A stretch of 64,000 nucleotides of DNA from an uncultured Oscillospiraceae bacterium (GTDB lineage Bacteria; Bacillota; Clostridia; Oscillospirales; Ruminococcaceae), in the NCBI GenBank assembly GCA_934465295.1, contig CAKSKU010000004.1:62001-126000 (forward strand), given 5' to 3'. This document shows, piece after piece, positions 52,288-60,719 of the stretch. The notes below the pieces were generated by a model. The model was not told the origin of the DNA and ran no database searches. It saw only the letters and a program-made list of their open reading frames with translations. The first letter of the stretch is position 1. Every line of letters begins with the position of its first letter. Both the position numbers and the translations under genes were made by a program.

Positions 52288-54094
52288 CTTTCTGCTCCTC
52301 CGTTTTCGTTTCGGTGATCTCGTTCAGCCCCGTGAGGGAATACACGAAAACCCCCTTCGATTTGCCCTTCAGCGGAATTTCGCCGATAGGCTCGACCGTT
52401 ACCCTGTCCTTTACCTGCAGGTAGACATTCTCGCTGATGAGTACCTGTCCCCGCTTTGCGTTCGATTCAAGACGTGCAGCGGTGTTGACGGTATCGCCTA
52501 TCGCTGTATAGTCCATACGGAAGTCGCAGCCGATATTTCCGACAACGGCAGGTCCGCAGTTTACGCCGACGCCGAATGCGACCGATTTTCCGTATTTCTC
52601 CCGGAATTTGCTCTCGATGGCGTTTCCTCCGCTGACAATGTCCCATGCGGTCTTTACAGCCTTGTAAACATAATCGTCAAGGTCGAACGGAGCGTTGAAG
52701 ACCGCCATTGTAGCATCGCCGATGAACTTGTCGAGCGTTCCGCCGTTGCTGAATATCGAATTCGTCGTGAGGTTCAGATAGCTGTTGAGGATATCGACGA
52801 CCTGCTCAGGCTCAAGGCTCTCCGACATCGGCGTGAAGCCTCGGATATCAACGAAAAGCACAGCGATATCACGGTTTTCTCCGCCGAGCTTGATGTGGTA
52901 ATTGCCCGTTTTGGCGATCTCCTCAACGACCTGCGGAGCAACGTATTTCTTGAATGCGGCTGTTATCTTGCGCTTTTCGGCAGCTTCCTCCGCATATTTT
53001 CTTACTATATTTATAAGGCAGCAAAGCACGGCAAAAAGCGGTGCATAAAGTATCGGGAAGCTCGTTCCCGCATTGTTGAGAGCAACGCCTGCTGCGACAC
53101 AGCCCCCCGAAACAAGGATCGCCGCAGGTATCGAAAGCTTCATTTTGAACCTTCGAGAAATTATATATACGCAGCAGGATACCACAGCGGCAGCGAGTGC
53201 CGAAGCCGTTCTTCCGACAGGTACGGAATATCTTCCGTCAAGCAAGCCCTGAACGATATTTGCGTGTATCTCTGCGCCGAACATCTGGTCAGCGCAGGCC
53301 GGTACGGAAAACTGATCCTGCAAGCCCGAAGCATAAGCGCCTACTATTACTATACAGTCGGTGAAGACCTTCGGGTCGACTGTGCCGTCGAGCAGACTGC
53401 AAAGCGGTATATGCTCATAATCGGACGGCTTGCCTGCGTAGCTTATCCACATTCTTCCGCTGCTGTCGAGCGCAGGGGTATTTTCCTCTATCCCGAGATG
53501 CTCACAGTATGCCGAATAGGTCTGCGCAGCGAAGCTTTTATATATAGTACCGTCCGCTTCTGCCGAAAGCAGAGCCGAACGCACAATGCCGTCATCATCC
53601 GGAGCGGCGTTGACGAAGCCTGTTTTCACGATATCATCGATAATAGGCTGCTCGACCTCCTCAATATTGAAGTGGTCGATGTAAGGGTCGCCGTTTTCGT
53701 CCGTTTTGTAGGCGGTGTTGTAGTTTATGTATGAGCCTGCAATGACACGTCCGCTCTTTTCACAGGACTCTCTGAGAGCGTTGTCGCCCTGCTCGTCCAT
53801 ATCGCCGAATATCATGATATCGAGCGAGATAACGGCAGGATATTCTCCGAGCTTGTCGATAACATCGGCATAAACGCTCCTTGACCATGTGCCGAACGGA
53901 CCTATCTCCTGCAGGGTCTTATCGTCTATCGCAAGAATTTTTATCTTATTGTTTATCCCCCTGTGCGTCTGATAGAGCCTGTCGCGCAGAATAACGTCAA
54001 ACGAATGGAAAACATCAAAAAATGCTGCAATAAATGCAAGCACAAATATGACGACCGTTTCCGCAGCCGTCAAAGCCTTTGATCTGTGTTTCAC
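52271..54094 (-). CDS. CHASE2-domain adenylate cyclase (class III)
   Basis: A 607-residue membrane protein: TM1 (about 12-32), an extracellular CHASE2 sensor (about 40-295; IKILAIDDKTLQEIGPFGTW), three membrane segments (about 300-370) and a cytoplasmic class III cyclase domain (about 400-590). Metal Asp residues lie in LFVDIRGFTPM and KFIGDATMAVF. The Lys of LDKFIGD and the Asp of RMDYTAIGDTVNTAARLE indicate ATP as substrate. It is predicted to make cAMP on an external signal. A Crp-family protein is at 0.7 kb; no link is shown. Confidence 0.93.
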   Translation of the reverse strand: MKHRSKALTAAETVVIFVLAFIAAFFDVFHSFDVILRDRLYQTHRGINNKIKILAIDDKTLQEIGPFGTWSRSVYADVIDKLGEYPAVISLDIMIFGDMDEQGDNALRESCEKSGRVIAGSYINYNTAYKTDENGDPYIDHFNIEEVEQPIIDDIVKTGFVNAAPDDDGIVRSALLSAEADGTIYKSFAAQTYSAYCEHLGIEENTPALDSSGRMWISYAGKPSDYEHIPLCSLLDGTVDPKVFTDCIVIVGAYASGLQDQFSVPACADQMFGAEIHANIVQGLLDGRYSVPVGRTASALAAAVVSCCVYIISRRFKMKLSIPAAILVSGGCVAAGVALNNAGTSFPILYAPLFAVLCCLINIVRKYAEEAAEKRKITAAFKKYVAPQVVEEIAKTGNYHIKLGGENRDIAVLFVDIRGFTPMSESLEPEQVVDILNSYLNLTTNSIFSNGGTLDKFIGDATMAVFNAPFDLDDYVYKAVKTAWDIVSGGNAIESKFREKYGKSVAFGVGVNCGPAVVGNIGCDFRMDYTAIGDTVNTAARLESNAKRGQVLISENVYLQVKDRVTVEPIGEIPLKGKSKGVFVYSLTGLNEITETKTEEQKDAAKV

Positions 54095-54146
54095 TTTATC
54101 CTCCTGTTTTTATAAATTTAACAAATTATCATAATCTTACCGCATT

Positions 54147-54175
54147 ATTATAACATATTCAAAGCAATTTGTCAC
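54147..54175 (-). promoter_or_regulatory. Promoter of the adenylate cyclase
   Basis: Minus strand: GTGACA (54175-54170), 17 bases, TATAAT (54152-54147). Confidence 0.65.
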
Positions 54176-54215
54176 TATCTTTTTATAAGTTTTTTATATT
54201 TTTTTGAATTTACTA

Positions 54216-54244
54216 TTTACAAAGCTAATAAATTATGGTATAAT
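54216..54244 (+). promoter_or_regulatory. Promoter of the diguanylate cyclase operon
   Basis: TTTACA (54216-54221), 17 bases, TATAAT (54239-54244). It is divergent from the adenylate cyclase promoter, which lies 41 bases away. Confidence 0.7.
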
Positions 54245-54306
54245 TAATATCGAATTTTAACGTTTTTTTAATATTTCGTATTATCTCGGAAAGGAATGCT
54301 TCAGCA

Positions 54307-55353
54307 ATGGAAAACGATATCAATACAGCAGGCAAAACTCAGTCGGAAGCTTTGCTTGAACAAATATTCAGCATTACACAGAACCTTTACAAGGAAATGT
54401 CAAAAACGGGAAGCGATGCGGAGGACGATCATAACACGATATACCGCCTGCTTACCGACCTTGGAAGAACGCTCGTCAATGCTGACCGTGCAAGCTTCTG
54501 GAAATGGGACAAACGCAGTCATTCGCTCTGGACGACGGCAGCTGTCGGCGAGGGCAGGATAACCATTCCCGAGGGAACGGGTCTTGTCGGAAAGGCTCTT
54601 GCGGAACAACACGCCATCGTGACGAACGACCCCTACAACGACCCCGACTTCAACTCGGACGTTGACAAGAAAACGGGTTATGTCACACGTTCGATACTTG
54701 TAATGCCGATATCCGACTGCAAGGGCGAATTCATCGGCGCATATCAGGCGATAAACAAGCTCGACGGAGACGGCTTTGACCTTGTTGAAGATGTAAAAAG
54801 GCTCTCGCTTGCCGCTTTTATCTGCGGAATAACGCTCGAATCGGACAGCTTCCTCGATGATTCACGCCATGACAAGCTCACCGAACTCAAAAACCGAATG
54901 GGCTTTTACAGTGATTACAGTAAGATATACGAAAAAATGCTCACCGACAGCCGAAACCGCAGAGATGTTTCGCTTTTCATCTGCGATATCGACTTTTTCA
55001 AAAAGGTCAACGATACATACGGACATAACGCAGGCGACGCTGTTTTAAAGCACGTTGCGGAGCATTTCAGAATAAATTCACGCATCTGCGACGGCGTTTA
55101 CAGATGGGGCGGTGAGGAATTCATCGTCGTTCTCCCAGATACGGACGCTTCAAAGGCTGCGGAGGCGGCAGAAAGGCTGAGAGTCTGCATAATGGACTCG
55201 ACCTGCTGCTTTGAGGACTTAAAGATCAAGGTAACGATGAGCTTCGGCGTTACACAGCTTGATCCTTCAATTTCTATCGAAGACAATATCAAGGCTGCCG
55301 ATGAAAAGCTTTATAAGGCAAAGGAAAGCGGCAGAAACAGGGTTATTTTATAA
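54307..55353 (+). CDS. GAF-GGDEF diguanylate cyclase
   Basis: 348 residues, soluble. A GAF sensor domain (about 25-170; GLVGKALAEQHAIVTNDPYN) is followed by a GGDEF domain (about 185-345) with an intact active site RWGGEEFIVVLPDTD and the inhibitory-site RxxD (RICD) exactly five residues before it. It should therefore make c-di-GMP with product feedback. AAAGGAATGC lies before the ATG. It heads an operon with the CobU-like gene (20 bases later) and pilT. Confidence 0.94.
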   Translation: MENDINTAGKTQSEALLEQIFSITQNLYKEMSKTGSDAEDDHNTIYRLLTDLGRTLVNADRASFWKWDKRSHSLWTTAAVGEGRITIPEGTGLVGKALAEQHAIVTNDPYNDPDFNSDVDKKTGYVTRSILVMPISDCKGEFIGAYQAINKLDGDGFDLVEDVKRLSLAAFICGITLESDSFLDDSRHDKLTELKNRMGFYSDYSKIYEKMLTDSRNRRDVSLFICDIDFFKKVNDTYGHNAGDAVLKHVAEHFRINSRICDGVYRWGGEEFIVVLPDTDASKAAEAAERLRVCIMDSTCCFEDLKIKVTMSFGVTQLDPSISIEDNIKAADEKLYKAKESGRNRVIL

Positions 55354-55373
55354 AAACGGAGGAATGATATCAA

Positions 55374-55919
55374 ATGTCAAAAACAATTCTTGTAACAGGC
55401 GGCGCAGCGAGCGGAAAATCCAGATGGGCAGTCTCCTACCTCGCAGCCTGCGATTATGTGCTTTATCTCCGCACAGCAGACGAAGTGGACAAAGACACCC
55501 TCGGACGAATCGAATACAGCAACAAGCATAACTTCGTTGAATGGGACATAAAGACAGGCGTCACAAGCACTCCCGTTGAAACTATCACAGACCACAAGTT
55601 CGTTATCTTCGACAACCTTGCAGCTTATTCCTCACACATCACCGAGCAGATGTGTCCGGATCTTTCGGCAATGACAGAGGAACTGAAAAAAAGCATCGAA
55701 AAGAAGATAATCTCCGACATCACCGATATGTACGACCGAATAATGGTAATTGACGGAACGATGATAACCATTACCCTCGAAACAGGCTTCTCCGTTACAC
55801 CGAATAACAGAGAGCAGGCTGTTTTCAGAGAAATTCTCGGAAACGTAAACCAGCGTCTTGCCAATATGTCCAATGAAGTTTATCTGTCGGCAAGCGGAAT
55901 ACAGTTCAAGATAAAGTAA
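55374..55919 (+). CDS. CobU-like P-loop protein with altered guanylylation motif
   Basis: 181 residues, CobU length. P-loop GGAASGKS (9-16) and a C-terminus typical of CobU (REQAVFREILGNVNQRLANM, EVYLSASGIQFKI). CobU phosphorylates adenosylcobinamide and transfers GMP through a His in RIxxHRxxRPxxW. The aligned segment here is RIEYSNKHNFVEW (45-57), with Ser at the His position and NF for RP. The DCLT-like motif reads FDNLAAY. Kinase activity is possible, guanylyl transfer doubtful. It lies between a diguanylate cyclase and pilT (15 bases), away from other cobalamin genes, so a different role is plausible. Confidence 0.72.
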   Translation: MSKTILVTGGAASGKSRWAVSYLAACDYVLYLRTADEVDKDTLGRIEYSNKHNFVEWDIKTGVTSTPVETITDHKFVIFDNLAAYSSHITEQMCPDLSAMTEELKKSIEKKIISDITDMYDRIMVIDGTMITITLETGFSVTPNNREQAVFREILGNVNQRLANMSNEVYLSASGIQFKIK

Positions 55920-55934
55920 AGGAGAGGCAGAAGT

Positions 55935-56996
55935 ATGACATTTGAAGAATTTGTAATGGAAGCCAGAACAATGGGTGCTTCCGATATCCACCTCACAGTC
56001 GGCAAACCTACCGTTGTAAGAGTAAACGGCGAACTCAGACCGTTCAAGGATCTTTCCGATGTTGTCGTAAACCGCACTATCCTCTCTATCCTCACCGCAG
56101 AGCAGGAGCAGCTCCTCACAACGGGCAACGATATCGACTTCAGCTTTGAGCTTTCCAACGGCACAAGACAGAGAGTCAACGTTTTCCGTCAGAGCGGCAG
56201 ACTTGCATGCTGCATAAGACTTCTCAACGACAATATCCCAACGCTTGAAGCGCTCAAAATGCCGAACGTTCTTAGCGAGCTTTCCGAAAAGAAAAGAGGT
56301 CTTATCCTTGTAACAGGTCCTACGGGTTCGGGTAAATCCACCACCCTCTCCGCAATGGTAGACCATATCAATAAGAACAGAGCCTGCCATATCATCACCA
56401 TCGAAGACCCTATCGAATATAAGTACAATCAGGATAAGGCAACTATCCACCAGCGTGAGATCGGCAAGGACGTTCCATCATTCAGCACCGCACTCAGAAG
56501 TGCGCTCCGTGAAGACCCCGATGTTATCCTCGTCGGCGAAATGAGAGACTATGAGACCATCTCCCTCGCAATGACAGCCGCAGAAACAGGACACCTTGTG
56601 CTTGGCACGCTCCATACTTCAAGCGCAGCACAGACTATCGACCGTATCATCGACGCCTGCCCTCCGCACGCACAGGATCAGGTAAGAGCGCAGCTTGCGA
56701 ATATGTTCCAGGGCGTTATCTGCCAGACCCTCGTTCCGACAGCAGACGGCAGCGGACGAGTTGCGGCACTTGAAATACTTATCGGCACAGACGCAGTAAA
56801 GAGCCAGATCAGAGCGAATAAGATACCGCAGATGGAGACCGTAATGCAGTCGGGAATCCGTCAGGGAATGTGTACCCTCAAGGACAGCCTTGCAAAGCTG
56901 TATCAGCGTGGGGTCATCTCATACGAAACAGCAATGGAATTTGCACCGGATAAAACAGAAATGGAAAAAACACTCCGTATGGGAGCAGGATTTTAA
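55935..56996 (+). CDS. pilT: Type IV pilus retraction ATPase PilT
   Basis: 353 residues, full PilT length. N-terminal domain with ASDIHLTVG (about 15-23), Walker A GPTGSGKSTT (about 133-142), Asp box TIEDPIEY, Walker B EDPDVILVGEMRD, His box TGHLVLGTLHTSSA and C-terminal arm NKIPQMETVMQSGIRQGMC. It powers pilus retraction (twitching, DNA uptake, adhesion). It is third gene after the diguanylate cyclase and CobU-like genes, and no other pilus gene is in view. A broken paralogue lies at 19.9-20.3 kb. Confidence 0.96.
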   Translation: MTFEEFVMEARTMGASDIHLTVGKPTVVRVNGELRPFKDLSDVVVNRTILSILTAEQEQLLTTGNDIDFSFELSNGTRQRVNVFRQSGRLACCIRLLNDNIPTLEALKMPNVLSELSEKKRGLILVTGPTGSGKSTTLSAMVDHINKNRACHIITIEDPIEYKYNQDKATIHQREIGKDVPSFSTALRSALREDPDVILVGEMRDYETISLAMTAAETGHLVLGTLHTSSAAQTIDRIIDACPPHAQDQVRAQLANMFQGVICQTLVPTADGSGRVAALEILIGTDAVKSQIRANKIPQMETVMQSGIRQGMCTLKDSLAKLYQRGVISYETAMEFAPDKTEMEKTLRMGAGF

Positions 56997-57034
56997 ATTA
57001 ATTCGGAATTAGGAATTCGGAATGCGGAATTATT
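56997..57034 (+). repeat. 3'-end heptamer array (copy R4)
   Basis: Starts at the pilT stop: GGAATTA, GGAATTC, GGAATGC, GGAATTA. Confidence 0.8.
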
Positions 57035-57059
57035 GCATAACTGACATTTGTTCAGTGAT

Positions 57060-57765
57060 GCAAAGCCAAACTAAAGTTTAGGTCAAGCCTTTTCAAAGGC
57101 TTGCAGGGGGTCAAGGGGGGCAGAGCCACCTTGTTGCTCTCCGCAGAGAGCGAAATCCCCTAAACTAACAGCAAAACATCAGTTGCAGTAAGCGTAAATC
57201 ACTAACAGCTTAAAATGGCGCAATTCACACGAAAAAGGTAAAACGAACTATGAGAAATCAAGTTTCGTAAAACCAATAATGTGAATTGCGCCAATTCTAT
57301 TTTCCTCACAAAACTATCCTCGACGTGAAATGCGCAGAGCGAAAGCGATAAGCATTTCACTCCGACATCGTTTGAACGGCGTTGAAATATGAACGGGAAA
57401 CGACATTTGCCGTTCATATCCCACCACCGTTCATACTGCGTTTTACCACTCATACTGCGTTGAAGCTTCAAATCCACTCACTTCGTTCGTAGATTTTTGC
57501 TTCAAGGATAGATTTTTGAGGAAAATAATATGGCGCAATTCACATTTTTAGGTTTTACGAAACTGTGTTTATCATATTTCATTTAACCTTTTGGGTGTGA
57601 ATTGCGCCTTTTTATTTGTTACTGATTTCGCTGTTGCAACTGACGTTATGCTGTTAGTTTAGGGAGTTTCGCACTCTGCGGAGAGCGACGAGGGACGCTG
57701 TCCCCTCGACCCCTGCCACCCTTTGAAAAGCGTGGACGTAAACTTTATTTGGCTTCGCAACGCCC
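57060..57765. repeat. Large mirrored intergenic repeat, full copy (locus E)
   Basis: Fills the gap between convergent pilT and the LysM-GH18 gene. Outer arms (CAGGGGGTCAAGGGGGCAG on the left; its counterpart GACCCCTGCCACCCTTTG on the right) carry GCTCTCCGCAGAGAGC-type hairpins. Palindromes lie at 57217-57292 and 57532-57608, and inner arms face each other around several CATACTGCG-type short repeats. It encodes no protein. Confidence 0.8.
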
Positions 57766-57785
57766 AAACAAATTTTAGCTATGCA

Positions 57786-57824
57786 AATAATTCCGAATTC
57801 CGCATTCCAAATTCCGAATTTAAT
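57786..57824 (-). repeat. 3'-end heptamer array (copy R5)
   Basis: Directly after the GH18 stop on the minus strand: GGAATTT, GGAATGC, GGAATTC, GGAATTA. Confidence 0.8.
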
Positions 57825-59102
57825 TCACCTCTCCAACTCAAACATATTCTCCATAAGCAGGTAAGCCTGCGGAAACGCTCTCATAAAGTTCCACACGCCT
57901 GCGCCTCTGAGCGAATATTCACGGATAAGATCAAGCTTCGCTTTCACGCTGCGAACGTCCTCGAACCAGACGATATGCTCCCGTCCCTCGCTGTCAGAAT
58001 AGGTATAGTACGGGCTTTGCGCTGTTTCGTCGTAGAGTATCGGAACGTTGTATTCTGCCGCTCTCGCAGCAGCAGTGCGGTTGCCTATGACTTCGGCGGC
58101 GCTTTCGCCCTGAATGAACGGGAGTGTCCAGTCGTAGGCATAGTTCGGCATACCGAGGTATATCTTTTCAAGCGGTATTTCCGTTATGGCATAATCAACA
58201 ACTTTACGGACGTTATTTATCGGTGCGATGGCCAAAGGCGGACCGAATTGATATCCCCATTCATAAGTCATAAGAAACGCAAGATCGGCACTTGCACCGA
58301 GTGACGGATAGTCGTGTGCTTCGTAGAGCGTACCCTGCTGATCTGCACTCGTTTTCGGGGCGAGGTCGATGTTCAGTACCAGTCCCTCAGCATGAAGGCG
58401 GTCGGCGGCATTTTGCACAAAAGCCGAAAAACCGTCCTTATACGCCGCAGGGATATACTCCATATCGATGTCCATTCCGTCTGCGCCCTTGCGCTTTATT
58501 TCGTCTATCATCTGCGTAAGGACACGATTTTGAAACTCCGCATCGTTAAGGAGCGGAGCAAGCTTCCCCGAATAAAAACTGCCGTCCTCGTTGACGAGCG
58601 AAAGGCTAAGAAGCACCTTTGAGCCGTACTGCTTTGCGATGCTCACGACCTCACTGTCATTGGGGACGATAAGCGTTCCCTCGGGGGTGAAGCCATACCC
58701 GAAAATAATGGTATATTCCGCAAAGGAAGCTACCTGACGGAGTATGTTCCTGTTCACGCCGGGATAGACAAAGCCGCTAAGACTTAGGCTCCCCGAACGC
58801 TCATTTTGATAGCTTATAATAATAGTCTCGCCGGGGTAGATATACTCACGGACGGCAAGGTGCAGATTGTTCCGCCGAAGTCTGCGCACGGTCGTTCCGT
58901 AGTCACGGGCGATGCTTTCGAGCGTTTCGCCGCTTCGGACGGTATGGACGACCTCGGGAATAAGTATCAGAAGAGCCTGCCCGACCGCCAAATTATCGGG
59001 AAATGCAAGCGAATTATCGGCAATTATCCTCTGCGGAGATACTCCGAAGCGTGCGGCGACAGATGAAACGGTGTCGCCCTGCTGTACGATATAAATTTCC
59101 AT
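57825..59102 (-). CDS. LysM-GH18 glycoside hydrolase (SleL/YaaH type)
   Basis: 425 residues: two LysM repeats (about 2-46, YIVQQGDTVSSVAARFGVS; and 51-97, HTVRSGETLESIARDYGTT) bind peptidoglycan, followed by a GH18 barrel (about 110-415) with the catalytic DGMDIDME. There is no signal peptide, as in SleL/YaaH spore cortex N-acetylglucosaminidases that are targeted by LysM. It may act on cortex or wall glycan; sporulation of this organism is not shown. Confidence 0.92.
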   Translation of the reverse strand: MEIYIVQQGDTVSSVAARFGVSPQRIIADNSLAFPDNLAVGQALLILIPEVVHTVRSGETLESIARDYGTTVRRLRRNNLHLAVREYIYPGETIIISYQNERSGSLSLSGFVYPGVNRNILRQVASFAEYTIIFGYGFTPEGTLIVPNDSEVVSIAKQYGSKVLLSLSLVNEDGSFYSGKLAPLLNDAEFQNRVLTQMIDEIKRKGADGMDIDMEYIPAAYKDGFSAFVQNAADRLHAEGLVLNIDLAPKTSADQQGTLYEAHDYPSLGASADLAFLMTYEWGYQFGPPLAIAPINNVRKVVDYAITEIPLEKIYLGMPNYAYDWTLPFIQGESAAEVIGNRTAAARAAEYNVPILYDETAQSPYYTYSDSEGREHIVWFEDVRSVKAKLDLIREYSLRGAGVWNFMRAFPQAYLLMENMFELER

Positions 59103-59148
59103 AAAAATGACCTCGGTTTCGTGAAAAGTTGGTTTCCTCGGAATTTCG

Positions 59149-59177
59149 TTGACATATCTTTTTAATTGTATTATAAT
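59149..59177 (+). promoter_or_regulatory. Promoter of the PH-FkbM-asnS operon
   Basis: TTGACA (59149-59154), 17 bases, TATAAT (59172-59177). Confidence 0.75.
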
Positions 59178-59218
59178 TAAGGTATATTTTATGCAAAAAT
59201 TCTTATGGAGGTCATTTT

Positions 59219-59638
59219 ATGGCAAGAATAGATTTTGACTATATCTGGACAGATAAAAAAAGAACGTTCCTCGGTCTGCCGCTCTCGTTCACACGCTATA
59301 TCCTCACCGAAAAGAAGCTTATTACGCAGACGGGCTTTTTTTCAATACACGAGGACGAGATCGAGCTTTATCGGGTTTCCGATAAGAGCCTGAATTTGTC
59401 GTTCGGCGAGCGCCTTTTCGGCTGCGGAACGGTCACGATAAACTGCCGTGACGTTGACACTCCCGTCAAGATCGTGAAGTCGATAAAAGCACCGAGAAAG
59501 TTTATGGATCTGCTTGAAGAAAACGTTGATATCCAGCGTGACCGATACAGAGTTCGGGGCAGGGATATGATCGGCGCAGACATAGGCGATCACGACTGTC
59601 ATTGCGATCATAACGATGATGAAGAATTTGACGGGTGA
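59219..59638 (+). CDS. Bacterial PH-domain protein
   Basis: 139 residues without membrane segments. A bacterial PH-like (bPH) beta domain contains RYILTEKKLITQTGFFSIHEDEI and RLFGCGTVTINCRD. The tail is rich in His and Asp (DHDCHCDHNDDEE), possibly metal-binding. The exact role is unknown. TTATGGAGGTCATTTT precedes the ATG. It overlaps the next gene by 4 bases. Confidence 0.85.
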   Translation: MARIDFDYIWTDKKRTFLGLPLSFTRYILTEKKLITQTGFFSIHEDEIELYRVSDKSLNLSFGERLFGCGTVTINCRDVDTPVKIVKSIKAPRKFMDLLEENVDIQRDRYRVRGRDMIGADIGDHDCHCDHNDDEEFDG

Positions 59639-60705
59639 CGGCAATGGCACTTGAAATAAAAGAAAAGCAAAGCTGCTGGGAGTTTTTGCAAAAGACCGAC
59701 CTGCCGATCTTTATATACGGAATGGGCGACGGTGCGCTTAAAATTCTCTCCGTCTTTGAAAAATACGGCATCCCGACCGCAGGATTTTTCGCAAGTGACG
59801 AATTTGTCCGAGGACACAGCTTTGAGGGGCATCTTGTGCATAAGCTTTCGCAGATAGAACAGCTTGTGGACGATTTCGTCATAGTTCTTGCGTTCGCCGC
59901 AGGTTATGAGAGCCTTTATAAGCGTGTGAACAGCATTGCCGAAAAGCATCTGCTCCTTGCGCCCGATGTTCCCGTTGCGGGCGGCGGCTTGTTCGATTAT
60001 GATTACTTCTGCGAAAACAAGGAAAAGTTTGAAGCCGTTTATGACAGGCTTGAAGATGAAGCTTCACGCAGGACTTATGAAAACGTGATAAATTTCAAAA
60101 TAAGCGGCAAAATAGAGTATCTGAACGCCTGCACTTCGGACAAAAGCGAGGTATATTCTTCGCTTGTGAAGCTTGGAAAACACGAAAGATACGTTGACCT
60201 CGGCGCATACAACGGCGACACTGCGCTTGAATTTGCCGAAGCTGCAAAGAGCGAGTATGAGCATATCTACGCATTTGAGCCTAACCCGAAGAATTTCCGC
60301 AAGCTCTGCAAAAACACCGAGGAGCTTCACGATGTAACGACTTTCAACGCCGCCGCTTGGAACGAGGACACAGTTCTCCGCTTTACGAAAAACGAGGGCA
60401 GAATGTCGCAGAATTCCTCCAAGGGCGAGATAGAAACGACTGCGCTCTCGGTAGATAATGCGATAGCCGAACAGGTCACGCTCATAAAGCTGGACGTTGA
60501 GGGTTCAGAGCGTGAAGCCATTGAGGGCGCAAAGCGTCATATCAGCGGCGGAGCGAACGTCATTTCTGCGCTCTATCACCGCAACGAGGACTTGTTTGCG
60601 ATACCTCTCCAACTGCTTGAGCTTGCCCCGAATCTGAAGCTGTATGTCCGTCATCAGCTTTATATCCCTGCATGGGAAACAAATCTTTATGCGATAAACA
60701 AATAA
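59635..60705 (+). CDS. FkbM-family methyltransferase with extra N-terminal domain
   Basis: 356 residues. The first ~130 form a Rossmann-like region (IFIYGMGDGALKILSVFEKY) similar to sugar-nucleotide-binding domains of glycan enzymes. Residues about 185-340 are the FkbM methyltransferase (YVDLGAYNGDTALEFAEAA, IYAFEPNPKNF, LIKLDVEGSEREAIEGA). It probably methylates a sugar or lipid hydroxyl. GTG 59635 overlaps the PH gene stop (GTGA); ATG 59644 is an alternative start. Confidence 0.85.
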   Translation: MTAMALEIKEKQSCWEFLQKTDLPIFIYGMGDGALKILSVFEKYGIPTAGFFASDEFVRGHSFEGHLVHKLSQIEQLVDDFVIVLAFAAGYESLYKRVNSIAEKHLLLAPDVPVAGGGLFDYDYFCENKEKFEAVYDRLEDEASRRTYENVINFKISGKIEYLNACTSDKSEVYSSLVKLGKHERYVDLGAYNGDTALEFAEAAKSEYEHIYAFEPNPKNFRKLCKNTEELHDVTTFNAAAWNEDTVLRFTKNEGRMSQNSSKGEIETTALSVDNAIAEQVTLIKLDVEGSEREAIEGAKRHISGGANVISALYHRNEDLFAIPLQLLELAPNLKLYVRHQLYIPAWETNLYAINK

Positions 60706-60719
60706 AGGAAGTCTTGAAA

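Noticed and set aside
52136..53734. A 532-codon open frame on the plus strand opposite the adenylate cyclase
   Set aside because: It is antisense to a strongly supported cyclase gene, Cys/Arg-rich with no domain and no ribosome site; long antisense frames are common here because of codon bias.
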